DNA of 64,000 nucleotides, from assembly GCF_030695125.1 (NCBI RefSeq), contig NZ_JAUYTP010000031.1:62001-126000 (forward strand). The letters run 5' to 3'. Both the position numbers and the translations under genes were made by a program. Shown here one piece after another: positions 39,301 through 47,472 of the stretch (position 1 is its first letter; each line of letters starts with the position of its first letter). Source of the stretch: Allobosea sp. (GTDB taxonomy: Bacteria; Pseudomonadota; Alphaproteobacteria; Rhizobiales; Beijerinckiaceae). Under the pieces are notes generated by a model. The model saw only the letters and a list, made by a program, of their open reading frames with translations, was not told the DNA's origin and ran no database searches.

Positions 39301-40097
39301 CGGCCATCGAGCGCATCGCCTCGGCCGTCGTCTGGGCGCTGGCCGCCTTCACGGTGGTCTTCCTGCTGACGCCGCTGGTCGTCACCGTGCTGGTGTCGTT
39401 CGGATCGAGCGCCGTCTTCACGCTGCCGGCGCCGAGCTGGTCGCTGCGCTGGTACCAGGCGCTCGGCCGTTCGCGCGAGCTCTGGCCGGTCGTCGCGACC
39501 TCGGTCCAGCTCGCGGCGCTGTCCACCGCAATCGCGCTTGGGCTCGGCACGCTCTGCGCCATCGGCCTGCTGCGCGGCCAGTTCCGCGGCCGCGACGGCA
39601 TCGTCACCTTCCTGGTCTCGCCCCTGATGCTGCCCGGCCTCGTCATCGGCATCGCGATGCTGGAGAGCTTCCGGGCGGCGGGCCTGCGCGACGTGTGGGC
39701 CAGCCTGATCCTGGCCCATGTCGTGATCACGCTGCCTTACGTGGTGCGCACCGTCTATGCGGCGCTCTCACTGTTCGACTTCACGCTGATCGACGCCGCC
39801 CGCACGCTCGGGCTGTCCTATCCCAAGGCTGTTCTCAAGGTGCTGGTGCCCTCGCTCGCCCCGGCCTTCCTCACCTCGGGAATGTTCGCTTTCCTGGCGT
39901 CGATGGATAACTATCCGATCTCGATCTTCTTCACCGACGCCTGGACCAAGACCTTGCCCATCCAGATGCTGCAATATGTCGAGGAAAGCCCCGATCCGAC
40001 GATCGCGGCGATCTCCGCGCTCCTGATCCTGCTCGCCGCCGCCGTGCTCGTCATCGGCGACCGGCTGGTGGGGCTACGTCGGATGGCCGATCTCTGA
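39297..40097 (+). CDS. ABC transporter permease 2 (PotC-like)
   Basis: A 266-residue permease with six helices and the EAA loop IDAARTLGLSYPKAVLKVLVP near residue 165. The N-terminal periplasmic part SLRWYQALGRSRELW is typical of PotC relatives. It starts with GTG inside the previous stop and ends sharing a base with the next ATG, so the operon is fully coupled up to the deacetylase-fold enzyme. Confidence 0.9.
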   Translation: MTAIERIASAVVWALAAFTVVFLLTPLVVTVLVSFGSSAVFTLPAPSWSLRWYQALGRSRELWPVVATSVQLAALSTAIALGLGTLCAIGLLRGQFRGRDGIVTFLVSPLMLPGLVIGIAMLESFRAAGLRDVWASLILAHVVITLPYVVRTVYAALSLFDFTLIDAARTLGLSYPKAVLKVLVPSLAPAFLTSGMFAFLASMDNYPISIFFTDAWTKTLPIQMLQYVEESPDPTIAAISALLILLAAAVLVIGDRLVGLRRMADL

Positions 40098-41002
40098 TGG
40101 CGGCTCTCGAAAGCGACCGCGATTTCCGCGGCTATGGCGACACCCCGCCTGAGATCCGCTGGCCGAACGACGCGCGGCTTGCCGTCTCCGTCGTGGTCAA
40201 TGTCGAGGAGGGCGCGGAGCTCTCGATCGGCCAGGGCGACGAGCGCAACGAGAGCGTCTACGAGGTGGTCGAGGAGATCACTGGCGTGCGCGATCTCTGC
40301 ATGGAATCGCATTTCGAATATGGCCCGCGCGCCGGCTGGCCGCGCATCCGCGCGCTGCTCAGGCAATACGGCGTGGCCGCGACGCTGAACGCCAATGGCC
40401 GTGCCGTGGCGCTCTCGCCCTGGCTGGCGCAGGAGGCAGTGGCCGACGGGCACGAGGTCGCCGCCCATGGCTGGCGCTGGGAGCGCCACGCCCATATGGA
40501 CGAGGCGCAGGAGCGCGAGGCGATCGCGCGCGCGGTTGAAGCGATCACGGAGGCCGCCGGCATGCCACCGGTCGGCTGGCACACGCGCTCGGCGACCTCG
40601 CTCAACACCCGCCGGCTCCTGCGCGAGCATGGCGGCTTCCTCTATGATTCCAACGCCTACAATGACGACCTTCCCTTTCTGGTCGATGTCGAGGGCGGGC
40701 CGCATCTGGTGCTGCCCTATGCCTTCGACACCAATGACATGCGTTTCCAGCGCGGCGGTGGCTTCGTCTTCAGCGACGATTTCGCGCGCTACTGCATCGA
40801 TGCGTTCGACCGGCTCTATGAAGAAGGCGGCACGGCTCCGCGGATGATGTCGGTCGGGCTGCACTTACGCATCATCGGCCGGCCCGGACGGATCGGGGGG
40901 CTCGAGCGCTTCCTGGCGCATGCGGCGTCGAAGCCCGGCGTCTGGTTCGCGCGGCGCGACGCGATCGCGCGACACTGGCTGGCGGAGCTGGGTAGAGGGT
41001 GA
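40097..41002 (+). CDS. PuuE-like polysaccharide-deacetylase-fold hydrolase, copy 1
   Basis: A 301-residue enzyme of the NodB-fold group containing metal-independent allantoinase PuuE. Seen: FRGYGDTPPEIRWPNDARLA at the start, VNVEEGAE in place of the metal-binding TFDDG motif, AAHGWRWERH near residue 121, RSATSLNTRRLL and YDSNAYNDDLPF. It probably opens a cyclic amide or ureide ring imported by the ABC system encoded just upstream (one-base overlap). The exact substrate is unknown. Confidence 0.83.
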   Translation: MAALESDRDFRGYGDTPPEIRWPNDARLAVSVVVNVEEGAELSIGQGDERNESVYEVVEEITGVRDLCMESHFEYGPRAGWPRIRALLRQYGVAATLNANGRAVALSPWLAQEAVADGHEVAAHGWRWERHAHMDEAQEREAIARAVEAITEAAGMPPVGWHTRSATSLNTRRLLREHGGFLYDSNAYNDDLPFLVDVEGGPHLVLPYAFDTNDMRFQRGGGFVFSDDFARYCIDAFDRLYEEGGTAPRMMSVGLHLRIIGRPGRIGGLERFLAHAASKPGVWFARRDAIARHWLAELGRG

Positions 41003-41040
41003 ATGTTCAAGCCCGCCCCGTCATGGGCGGGCATAGAACG

Positions 41041-41160
41041 AGCCCTCATCCTGAGGAGCGCTCCGCAGGAGCGTGTCTCGAAGGATGCTCCAGATGGTTC
41101 AAGAGCCTCCTGGATCATCCTTCGAGACGCCGCGTGCCGCGGCTCCTCAGGATGAGGGCT
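41041..41160. repeat. palindromic intergenic element, CCTCATCCTGAGGAGC type, copy 1
   Basis: A 120-bp imperfect palindrome with perfect 19-bp ends (AGCCCTCATCCTGAGGAGC and its complement) and an inner perfect 13-bp pair GTCTCGAAGGATG/CATCCTTCGAGAC. It lies inside the plus-strand operon between the first and second deacetylase genes. A second copy of the same family is at 57257-57372. Confidence 0.9.
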
Positions 41161-41194
41161 TGCTAGGTTATGATGGCATCGGGGACTTTGAGCC

Positions 41195-42103
41195 ATGACC
41201 CACCGCGACCTCGAAGGCTATGCCGGCGCCTGGCCGGATTTCTCCTGGCCGAATGGCCGGCGGCTTGCCGTCTCGGTCGTGATCAATTTCGAGGAGGGTG
41301 CGGAGCTTCAGGTCGGCGACGGCGATGCGCGCTCGGAGAGCACGGGCGAGGTGATCAGCGTCGTCCCCGCCGGCAAGCGCGACCAGGGCCAGGAGCAGAT
41401 CTTCGGCTATGGCACGCGCGCCGGGCTCTGGCGCATGCTCGACGCGCTCGACGACAGCGCCATCCGCGCGACGATCTTCTTCTGCGGCCGCGCGGTCGAA
41501 CGCTCGCCCGCGCTGGCGAAGGCGGTGGTGGCGCGCGGCCATGAACCGGCCGTGCATGGCTGGCGCTGGCGGCCCCATGCCGACTACGAAACCGCCGAGG
41601 CGGAGGCCGCCGACATCGACGCTTGTGTCGCCACCATCACGGCCGCGACGGGGGTCGCGCCTGTCGGCTTCTTCTGCCGTGGCGGGGAGAGCCCCTGGAC
41701 GCGGGAGATTCTGGCACAGCGGGGCTTTCTCTACACCTCCAACGGCTTCGACGACGACCTGCCCTATTGGGATCGCGCACCGGGGCGCCCGCCTCTGCTC
41801 GTCGTGCCCTATGCGCTCGACAGCAACGACATGAAGTTCTTCCACCCCAACGGCTTCGTCCGAGCCCGCGAGATGGTCGAGTACGTCACCGACGCGCTCG
41901 ACGTGCTGGAGGCCGAGGCCGCGCGCGGCCTGCCGCGGCTGCTCAATCTCGGCTTCCACCTGCGGATCGTCGGGCGCCCGGCGCGCTTCGCCGCCTTTCG
42001 CGACATCATGAACCTGCTGGCGGCCCGGCGCGACCGACTCTGGATCGCGGGCCGCGCCGAGATTGCGCGAGCCTTCATCGCTGCCGTGCCGGAGAGCCCC
42101 TGA
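41195..42103 (+). CDS. PuuE-like polysaccharide-deacetylase-fold hydrolase, copy 2
   Basis: A 302-residue paralogue of the preceding enzyme. It shares LEGYAGAWPDFSWPNGRRLA at the start, INFEEGAE, AVHGWRWRPH near residue 121 and YTSNGFDDDLPYW, but differs over most of the middle, including a longer insert with GKRDQGQEQ and FCRGGESPW where copy 1 has HTRSATSLN. A different but related substrate, or a second step, is likely. It overlaps the racemase-fold gene by one base. Confidence 0.83.
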   Translation: MTHRDLEGYAGAWPDFSWPNGRRLAVSVVINFEEGAELQVGDGDARSESTGEVISVVPAGKRDQGQEQIFGYGTRAGLWRMLDALDDSAIRATIFFCGRAVERSPALAKAVVARGHEPAVHGWRWRPHADYETAEAEAADIDACVATITAATGVAPVGFFCRGGESPWTREILAQRGFLYTSNGFDDDLPYWDRAPGRPPLLVVPYALDSNDMKFFHPNGFVRAREMVEYVTDALDVLEAEAARGLPRLLNLGFHLRIVGRPARFAAFRDIMNLLAARRDRLWIAGRAEIARAFIAAVPESP

Positions 42104-42759
42104 TGCGCCTGCTGCTGATCAACCCCAACACCAATGCCGGCACCACCAGCATGATGCGCGGCATCGCCCAGGCCACGGCATCGGCCGGCACCGTCATCGA
42201 CGCCATGAGCGCGCCCTATGGCGTGCCGCTCATCACCAACGAAGAGGCACTGGCCCAGTCGGCCAAGGCTGTGCAGGCGCTGACGGGGGCGATCACCACG
42301 GCGCCGCCCGACGGCGTCATCATTGCCGCCTTCGGCGATCCCGGCCTGGCGGCGCTGCGGCTGCGCCTCTCCTGCCCGGTCACCGGCATCGCAGAGGCCG
42401 GCATGGCCGAGGCCGGAGCGGGCCGGCGGCCCTTCGCGGTGGTGACGACGACGCCCGATCTCGTCGGCTCGATCACCGGGCTGGCACAGGCCTATGGCCA
42501 TGAGAAGACGTTCCGGGGCGTCGCGCTGACCAAGGGCGACGTCCATGCAATCATGGCCGATCACGCCACGCTGGTGGAGGCGCTGGCCGAAGCCTGCGCG
42601 GAGGCGATCGAGACGATGGGGGCGCAGGCGCTGGTGATCGGCGGCGGCCCGCTCGGCCAGGCGGCGCAATCACTCAATCTGCGCTTCTCGGTGCCGGTGA
42701 TCGCGCCGATCCCCGCGGCCGTGCGGCTGGCGCAGAAGCGGGTTTCGCGGGGGCATTGA
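42103..42759 (+). CDS. Asp/Glu/hydantoin racemase-fold protein lacking both catalytic cysteines
   Basis: A 218-residue protein with the fold of cofactor-independent racemases (LLLINPNTNAGTTSMM at the start, FGDPGLAALR, FAVVTTTPDLV, VPVIAPIPAAVR). Hydantoin and allantoin racemases use two Cys in IACFGDPGL and LGCAGM; here these places are Ala76 (IIAAFGDPGL) and Gly181 (VIGGGPLG). Two-base racemisation by cysteines is therefore not possible. It may be a lyase, isomerase or a binding protein. Last gene of the operon. Confidence 0.82.
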   Translation: MRLLLINPNTNAGTTSMMRGIAQATASAGTVIDAMSAPYGVPLITNEEALAQSAKAVQALTGAITTAPPDGVIIAAFGDPGLAALRLRLSCPVTGIAEAGMAEAGAGRRPFAVVTTTPDLVGSITGLAQAYGHEKTFRGVALTKGDVHAIMADHATLVEALAEACAEAIETMGAQALVIGGGPLGQAAQSLNLRFSVPVIAPIPAAVRLAQKRVSRGH

Positions 42760-42790
42760 GCTTCATCCCAGGTGGCGGGCCTAACCTCCA

Positions 42791-42898
42791 CCGTCATCCT
42801 GGACCGGCCGCGCAGCGGCGCAGGCCGGGATCCATCATAGGGCTCCGACTGCGCTCGATGATGGATCCCGGTTGGCCTTCGGCCGCCCAGGATGACGG
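42791..42898. repeat. palindromic element CCGTCATCCTGG type, between convergent operons
   Basis: A 108-bp palindrome with ends CCGTCATCCTGG/CCAGGATGACGG and an inner arm around GGGATCCATCAT/ATGATGGATCCC. It sits exactly between the ends of the plus- and minus-strand operons, where it could stop transcription from both sides. Confidence 0.85.
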
Positions 42899-42937
42899 CC
42901 GCGATCGCTGAGCCCGGTACCCCAGCAGGTGAGCCCG

Positions 42938-44476
42938 TCAGAAGCGCCCGCTCGGGCGGTAGTAGGGCTCGTCGCCCTGCCCGTCGAGATAGCCGTCATA
43001 GAAGCGCCGGACATGCGGCAGCAGCGCCTGCGAGAGGGCGATGCGGTCCTGCTCGGCCGGCGTCTTCGGCTTCGCCAGCGCCTCGGCGAGGCCGGCCAGA
43101 ACGGTATCCCGGTCGAGCCTCGTGAAGCGGCGCTCGCGATAGACGAATTCGCCGGCGATCATGACGCTGTGGACGGCCTTCGCCTTGGCGCGCTGGACCA
43201 GCACCTCGACGAAGCCGAGGCCATCGTCCTGATAGGGATAGGTCACCGCCGGCCAGTCGAACATCACGAGATCGGCGGCCATGCCGGGCTCGAGACGGCC
43301 GATGCGGCCGGCGAAAGGCGTCGTGCGCGCGCCGCCTTCGGTCGCCATGCGCAGCACCTGCGCCGGCGAGGGATGGGGTGCGTCGATGCCCGGCTCGCGA
43401 TGGGCGCGCAGGACGAGCCGCATCTCCTGCAGCATGTCACGGTCGTCGTTGATGCCGGCCTCGTCGATGCCGATGGCGACGGGGATGCCGCGGGCGAGGA
43501 AGCGGTTGACCGGCGCGACACCGCTTTTCAGCCGGAAATTCGAGCTGCAATTGTGGCAGATGCAGACGCCACGATCGGCGGCGAGCTCGATATCGGCCTC
43601 GCTCATCCAGACGCCGTGGCCAATGGTGAAATGCGGGCCGAGCAGGCCGAGCCGGTCGAGATGGGCGAGCGCCGAGCCGCCCGTGCGCTTGCGGGCATAG
43701 GCCTTCTGATAGGGCGTCTCCAGCACATGCATATGGACCGGCAGCCCGGTGCGGCGCTGCAGCTCGCCGGTAACGTCGAGGGCTTCCTCCGAGAGCCAGT
43801 GCAGGTTGGCGGGCGCGATCTGGATGCGGATTCGGTCACCGTTGCCATGGCGCGACAGCAATTCGTCGAAGACCGCGACCTGGTCGGAGAGCGGCACGGT
43901 GAAGCGCTGGAAGAAGGCTCTGGCCGCCGGACGCAGCTCCTCGGGCAGGCGGGCGACGAAATCCTGGTCGGCCTCGTAGACGAGCCGGTTCTGGTCGCGC
44001 AGCGCCATCGAATAGGAGGCGCGCATGCCGATGTCGCGATAAGCACTGATGACCTTCTCGGCGGCGGCGAGAATGTCGGCCGGCGTTCCCGGCGCGCGGC
44101 TGTGGAGGTGCTGCACGGTGGTGACGCCGCTCTCGATCATCTCGAAGGCCGAGAACAGCGTGTCGGCATAGAGATCGACATCGCGCAGCGCGATGCGGCT
44201 GGCGAACCAGAGTTCCAGCGGGTGGTCGGGCGAGCCGAGCTGCAGCGGCGTCAGGCCGACATGGTGATGCGCGTTGACGAAGCCCGGCGTGATCGCGAAC
44301 TCGCGCCCGCCGGTCACGGTCGCTTCGGGATAGGCCGCCTTCAGATCGGCGAGCGGCCCGGTCGCGACGATGATGCCGCCCTCGCAGGCGACACCGGCGT
44401 CCTGCAGGACGACCGGCTCGCCTGCGGCGTCGAAGCCGGTGAGGAGCGTCCCGCCCCAGATGATCTGTGTGGTCAT
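42938..44476 (-). CDS. Amidohydrolase, cytosine deaminase/TRZ-ATZ type
   Basis: A 512-residue metal-dependent hydrolase. Metal and active-site motifs in order: NAHHHVG near residue 69, HMHVLET near 247, GHGVWMS near 289 and GIDEAGINDDRD near 338. These fit subtype III amidohydrolases that deaminate or dechlorinate heterocycles (guanine, cytosine, triazines, 8-oxoguanine). The final domain contains GMAADLVMFDWPAVTYPY. It starts 2 nt after the NHL-repeat gene and is the last gene of the minus-strand operon. Likely substrate: an N-heterocycle; not resolved. Confidence 0.86.
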   Translation of the reverse strand: MTTQIIWGGTLLTGFDAAGEPVVLQDAGVACEGGIIVATGPLADLKAAYPEATVTGGREFAITPGFVNAHHHVGLTPLQLGSPDHPLELWFASRIALRDVDLYADTLFSAFEMIESGVTTVQHLHSRAPGTPADILAAAEKVISAYRDIGMRASYSMALRDQNRLVYEADQDFVARLPEELRPAARAFFQRFTVPLSDQVAVFDELLSRHGNGDRIRIQIAPANLHWLSEEALDVTGELQRRTGLPVHMHVLETPYQKAYARKRTGGSALAHLDRLGLLGPHFTIGHGVWMSEADIELAADRGVCICHNCSSNFRLKSGVAPVNRFLARGIPVAIGIDEAGINDDRDMLQEMRLVLRAHREPGIDAPHPSPAQVLRMATEGGARTTPFAGRIGRLEPGMAADLVMFDWPAVTYPYQDDGLGFVEVLVQRAKAKAVHSVMIAGEFVYRERRFTRLDRDTVLAGLAEALAKPKTPAEQDRIALSQALLPHVRRFYDGYLDGQGDEPYYRPSGRF

Positions 44477-44478
44477 GC

Positions 44479-45333
44479 CTACTCGTCCAGCAGCCGCAGC
44501 CGCGTCAGGCGGCTCGGATTGCTCTCGGCGAGCAGGATGTCGCCGCCCGGCATGCCGTAGATGCCATGCGCGCCATTGAGGAACGGCCGGCAGCGGCCGA
44601 GGCGCTCGCCATGAGGGCCGATCTTCTGCAGGGTCGGCTGGGTGTCGGTGACATAGGTGTTGCCGTCCTCGTCGCCCCAGATCGCGACGGGGTCGCGGAA
44701 ATGGCTCCAGGTTGCGAGGTGCTGGCCGTTGCGGTCGAAGACCTGAACGCGGTTGTACGTGCGGTCGACCACGACGACACGGCCATCGGCATGAGTCCAG
44801 AGCGCATGCGGCCAGCCGAACTGGCCCTCGCCCGAGCCGTGCTCTCCCCAGCTGTGGAGATGGACGCCATAGGCCGAAAAGCGGTGGATGCGGCTCGCGG
44901 CATAGCCATCGGCGACATAGATGTCGCCCCAGGCCGAAACATGCACGTCGGTCGGATGGTTGAAGGGCGAAAGCGGCTCGCCGCGCTGGCCGAGGCCGCC
45001 CAGGCGCTCGCCGCTCGCCGAGCAGATGACGATCTCATGCATGTCGCGGTCGACGCAGAGGAGACGCCCCTGCGCATCGACGGTGAGCATGTGGGAATCG
45101 GCGATCAGGTCGCCGCCCCAGCCGCCGAGATACTCCCCCTCTGCCGACAGCTCGACGACGCGCGGATCGTCGGGTTGAGTCAGCGGGTCGTGCCGCAGCA
45201 TGACGAAGATGTGCCCGCGGGCGTCGACCGTCACATCGGTGACGAAGCCGGCATTCTGCGGCCAGGAGCCGAAGGGCCGCTCGATCAGGTAGCGGGCATC
45301 GCCGAGGGCGACGATCAAATCGGGCTTGGGCAA
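44479..45333 (-). CDS. NHL-repeat beta-propeller protein
   Basis: A 284-residue six-bladed propeller of the peptidyl-alpha-hydroxyglycine-amidating-lyase-like group. NHL blades are visible as repeats of the form FNHPTDVHVSAWGDIYVADG, FGWPHALWTHADGRVVVVDR and VAIWGDEDGNTYVTDT. No signal peptide is seen, so a cytoplasmic location is likely. In this operon it might be a lactonase- or lyase-like enzyme acting on a ring-opened intermediate. It is directly coupled to the amidohydrolase gene (2 nt). Confidence 0.8.
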   Translation of the reverse strand: MPKPDLIVALGDARYLIERPFGSWPQNAGFVTDVTVDARGHIFVMLRHDPLTQPDDPRVVELSAEGEYLGGWGGDLIADSHMLTVDAQGRLLCVDRDMHEIVICSASGERLGGLGQRGEPLSPFNHPTDVHVSAWGDIYVADGYAASRIHRFSAYGVHLHSWGEHGSGEGQFGWPHALWTHADGRVVVVDRTYNRVQVFDRNGQHLATWSHFRDPVAIWGDEDGNTYVTDTQPTLQKIGPHGERLGRCRPFLNGAHGIYGMPGGDILLAESNPSRLTRLRLLDE

Positions 45334-45366
45334 GGGGGCATCCTATCGTGAAAGGGCTGCGCCCGG

Positions 45367-45443
45367 CGTCATTCTCGGCCGGAGCGCAGAGAAGAGCCGA
45401 GAATCTCCGGCAGGAGATGCTCGGGTCAAGCCCGAGCATGACG
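45367..45443. repeat. palindromic element CGTCATTCTCGG type, copy 1
   Basis: A 77-bp element with CGTCATTCTCGG at one end, an internal CCGAGAAT, and GCTCGGG-TCAAG-CCCGAGC before ATGACG. It lies between two minus-strand genes. A near-identical copy is at 46391-46467. Confidence 0.82.
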
Positions 45444-45447
45444 CGCG

Positions 45448-46356
45448 TCAGGCCGGCTGGAAAGGATGCGTCTTCGCCCAGTGCTTCGAAATATCGAGCC
45501 GGCCGGTCACCCAGACGTTCTCGTGCTTCTGGACATAGTCGAGGAAGCGCGCGAGGCCGGCGGCGCGGGCCGGGTGACCGATCAGGCGCATGTGCAGGCC
45601 GACCGACATCATCTTGGGCTGGGTCGCGCCCTCGGCATAGAGCATGTCGAAGGCATCCTTGTGCCAGTCGAAATAGTCGTTCGAGGTGCCGAAGAAGCCC
45701 GAGCCGAACTTGCCGTCATTGTTGACGAGCGAGTAGGGCACGACGAGGTGCGGCTTGCCGTCGACCACCTTCCAATAGGGCAACTCGTCGTCATAGGCGT
45801 CGGAATCATAGAGGAAACCGCCCTCCTCCACGATCAGCTTGCGGGTGTTCACGCTCGGCCCATAGCGGCAGTACCAGCCCAGCGGACGCTCGCCGACCGT
45901 GGCTTCGAGCGACCTGATCGCTTTGGCGATATGCTCGCGCTCCTCGGCCTCCGTCAGGTCGTAATGCTTGATCCAGCGCCAGCCATGGCAGCAGACGTCG
46001 AAACCGGAAGCCCGGATCGCGGCCGCGGCGTCGGGGTTGCGCTCGATGGCGAGCGCGCAGCCGAACACCGTCATCGGCAGGCCACGCTCCTGGAACAGCC
46101 GCATCAGCCGCCAGAAGCCGACGCGGCTGCCATAGGCGAACATGCCCTCCCCGGCGAGGTCGCGGCCCTTGACCCCGGTCGGCAGGCCGTTCGCCTCGGT
46201 CAGGCCGAGCTCGGTGTAGCCCTCGCCGTCCTGGATCGAGGGCTCGGAGCCTTCCTCGTAGTTCATCACGAAGTTGATCGCGATGCGGGCGCCGCCCGGC
46301 CATTGCGGGTTGGGCGGGTTGGCGCCGTAGCCGATGAGGTCGCGGTCGTATGTCAT
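45448..46356 (-). CDS. PuuE-like polysaccharide-deacetylase-fold hydrolase, copy 3
   Basis: A 302-residue enzyme, closest of the three here to allantoinase PuuE as I remember it: YDRDLIGYGANPPNPQWPGG at the start, FVMNYEEGSE near residue 30, CCHGWRWIKHYDLTEAEERE near 121, GWYCRYGPSVNTRKL and YDSDAYDDELPYW. It should hydrolyse a cyclic ureide such as allantoin or a relative without a metal ion. The ATG at 46356 is preferred because GGAGG lies 5 nt upstream; a start four codons earlier is possible. Confidence 0.85.
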   Translation of the reverse strand: MTYDRDLIGYGANPPNPQWPGGARIAINFVMNYEEGSEPSIQDGEGYTELGLTEANGLPTGVKGRDLAGEGMFAYGSRVGFWRLMRLFQERGLPMTVFGCALAIERNPDAAAAIRASGFDVCCHGWRWIKHYDLTEAEEREHIAKAIRSLEATVGERPLGWYCRYGPSVNTRKLIVEEGGFLYDSDAYDDELPYWKVVDGKPHLVVPYSLVNNDGKFGSGFFGTSNDYFDWHKDAFDMLYAEGATQPKMMSVGLHMRLIGHPARAAGLARFLDYVQKHENVWVTGRLDISKHWAKTHPFQPA

Positions 46357-46390
46357 GTCAGCCTCCATCCCGCAGGCATTCTACCGAACA

Positions 46391-46467
46391 CGTCATTCTC
46401 GGGCGGAGCGAAGCGCAGACCCGAGAATCTCCGGCAAGAGATGCTCGGGGCGAGCCCGAGCATGACG
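46391..46467. repeat. palindromic element CGTCATTCTCGG type, copy 2
   Basis: A 77-bp element with CGTCATTCTCGGG, internal CCCGAGAATCTCCGGCA and GCTCGGGGCGAGCCCGAGCATGACG in the same order as the copy at 45367-45443. It separates permease and deacetylase genes of one operon. Confidence 0.82.
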
Positions 46468-46489
46468 CGCCATATCGCCGTGCGAAGCC

Positions 46490-47308
46490 TCACCCGCTCA
46501 TCCGCCGCGTCAGGCCGGTCAGGCGGTCCATCACGATCATCAGGATCAGCGTCGCGAGGATCAGCACGCCGGCAATGGCGGCGATGCGGACGTCGAGCGT
46601 CGTCTCCATCATCCCCCACATCCGGATCGGCAGCATGGCCGTGCGCGCGGTCGAGAGGAAGAGCGAGACCGGGACATTGTCCATCGAGGAGATGAAGGCG
46701 AGGAAGCAGCCCGCCGCGATGCCCGGCGCGATCAGCGGCAGGGTGATCCGGCGAAAGCCATAGAGGCGGCTCGCGCCGAGATTGGCGGAGGCCTCGAGCA
46801 GGGCCGGATCGAGCTGCGACAGGCTCGCCAGCGTGGTCCGGAAGACGAAGGGCGCGATCACCACGAGATGGCCCGCGATCAGCAGGTTGAGCGAGGGCCT
46901 GATGCCGAGCACGGAGAAGAACATCAGCGCGGCCAGGCCGTAGGACAGCGTCGGCAGCACCAGCGGCGACAGGAAGCTCGCCTCCAGCACGCGCGCCGAG
47001 GGCCGCGCGACCCGTGAAATCGCCAGCGCCGCGAACACGGCGAGCACGCCGCCGATGGCGGTGGCGAGGGCGGCGACCCAGAGGCTGTTGAGCGCTGCCG
47101 TGTGAATCTGGGCCGAGCGGGCCGGGTTGAACAATTCGCCGTACCAGCGCAGCGACAGGCCGGGCGGCGGGAATTTCAGCGTCTGCGAGGTGGTAAAGGA
47201 GGTCGCGATCACGACCAGCACCGGCCCGATCAGGATCAGGATGCCCAGCCCCGCGAGCAGGCCGATGATCCAGGAATAGCCGACGTCACCGAGCGTGGAG
47301 CGCTGCAT
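46490..47308 (-). CDS. ABC transporter permease (PotC-like), minus-strand operon
   Basis: A 272-residue permease with six helices and the EAA loop LEASANLGASRLYGFRRITLP near residue 172. It is organised like the permease at 39297 but only moderately similar, so the two systems are not recent duplicates. GGGGGA lies 7 nt before the ATG. Confidence 0.9.
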   Translation of the reverse strand: MQRSTLGDVGYSWIIGLLAGLGILILIGPVLVVIATSFTTSQTLKFPPPGLSLRWYGELFNPARSAQIHTAALNSLWVAALATAIGGVLAVFAALAISRVARPSARVLEASFLSPLVLPTLSYGLAALMFFSVLGIRPSLNLLIAGHLVVIAPFVFRTTLASLSQLDPALLEASANLGASRLYGFRRITLPLIAPGIAAGCFLAFISSMDNVPVSLFLSTARTAMLPIRMWGMMETTLDVRIAAIAGVLILATLILMIVMDRLTGLTRRMSG

Positions 47309-47322
47309 GGCCTATTCCCCCT

Positions 47323-47449
47323 TGTCATTCCGGGGCGCGCCCACAGGCGCGAACCCGGAACCCACGACTGGGTCAATCGTGCAGGTTGTCTCTCGGCTCG
47401 CCCCGTCGTGGATTCCGGGTTCATCGCTGCGCGATGCCCCGGAAAGACA
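47323..47449. repeat. palindromic element TGTCATTCCGGGGC type
   Basis: About 127 bp with ends TGTCATTCCGGGGC/GCCCCGGAAAGACA (one mismatch) and an inner pair GAACCCGGAA/TTCCGGGTTC. It lies between the two permease genes of the minus-strand operon. Confidence 0.82.
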
Positions 47450-47472
47450 GCTGTGCAGGATCATCACAATCA

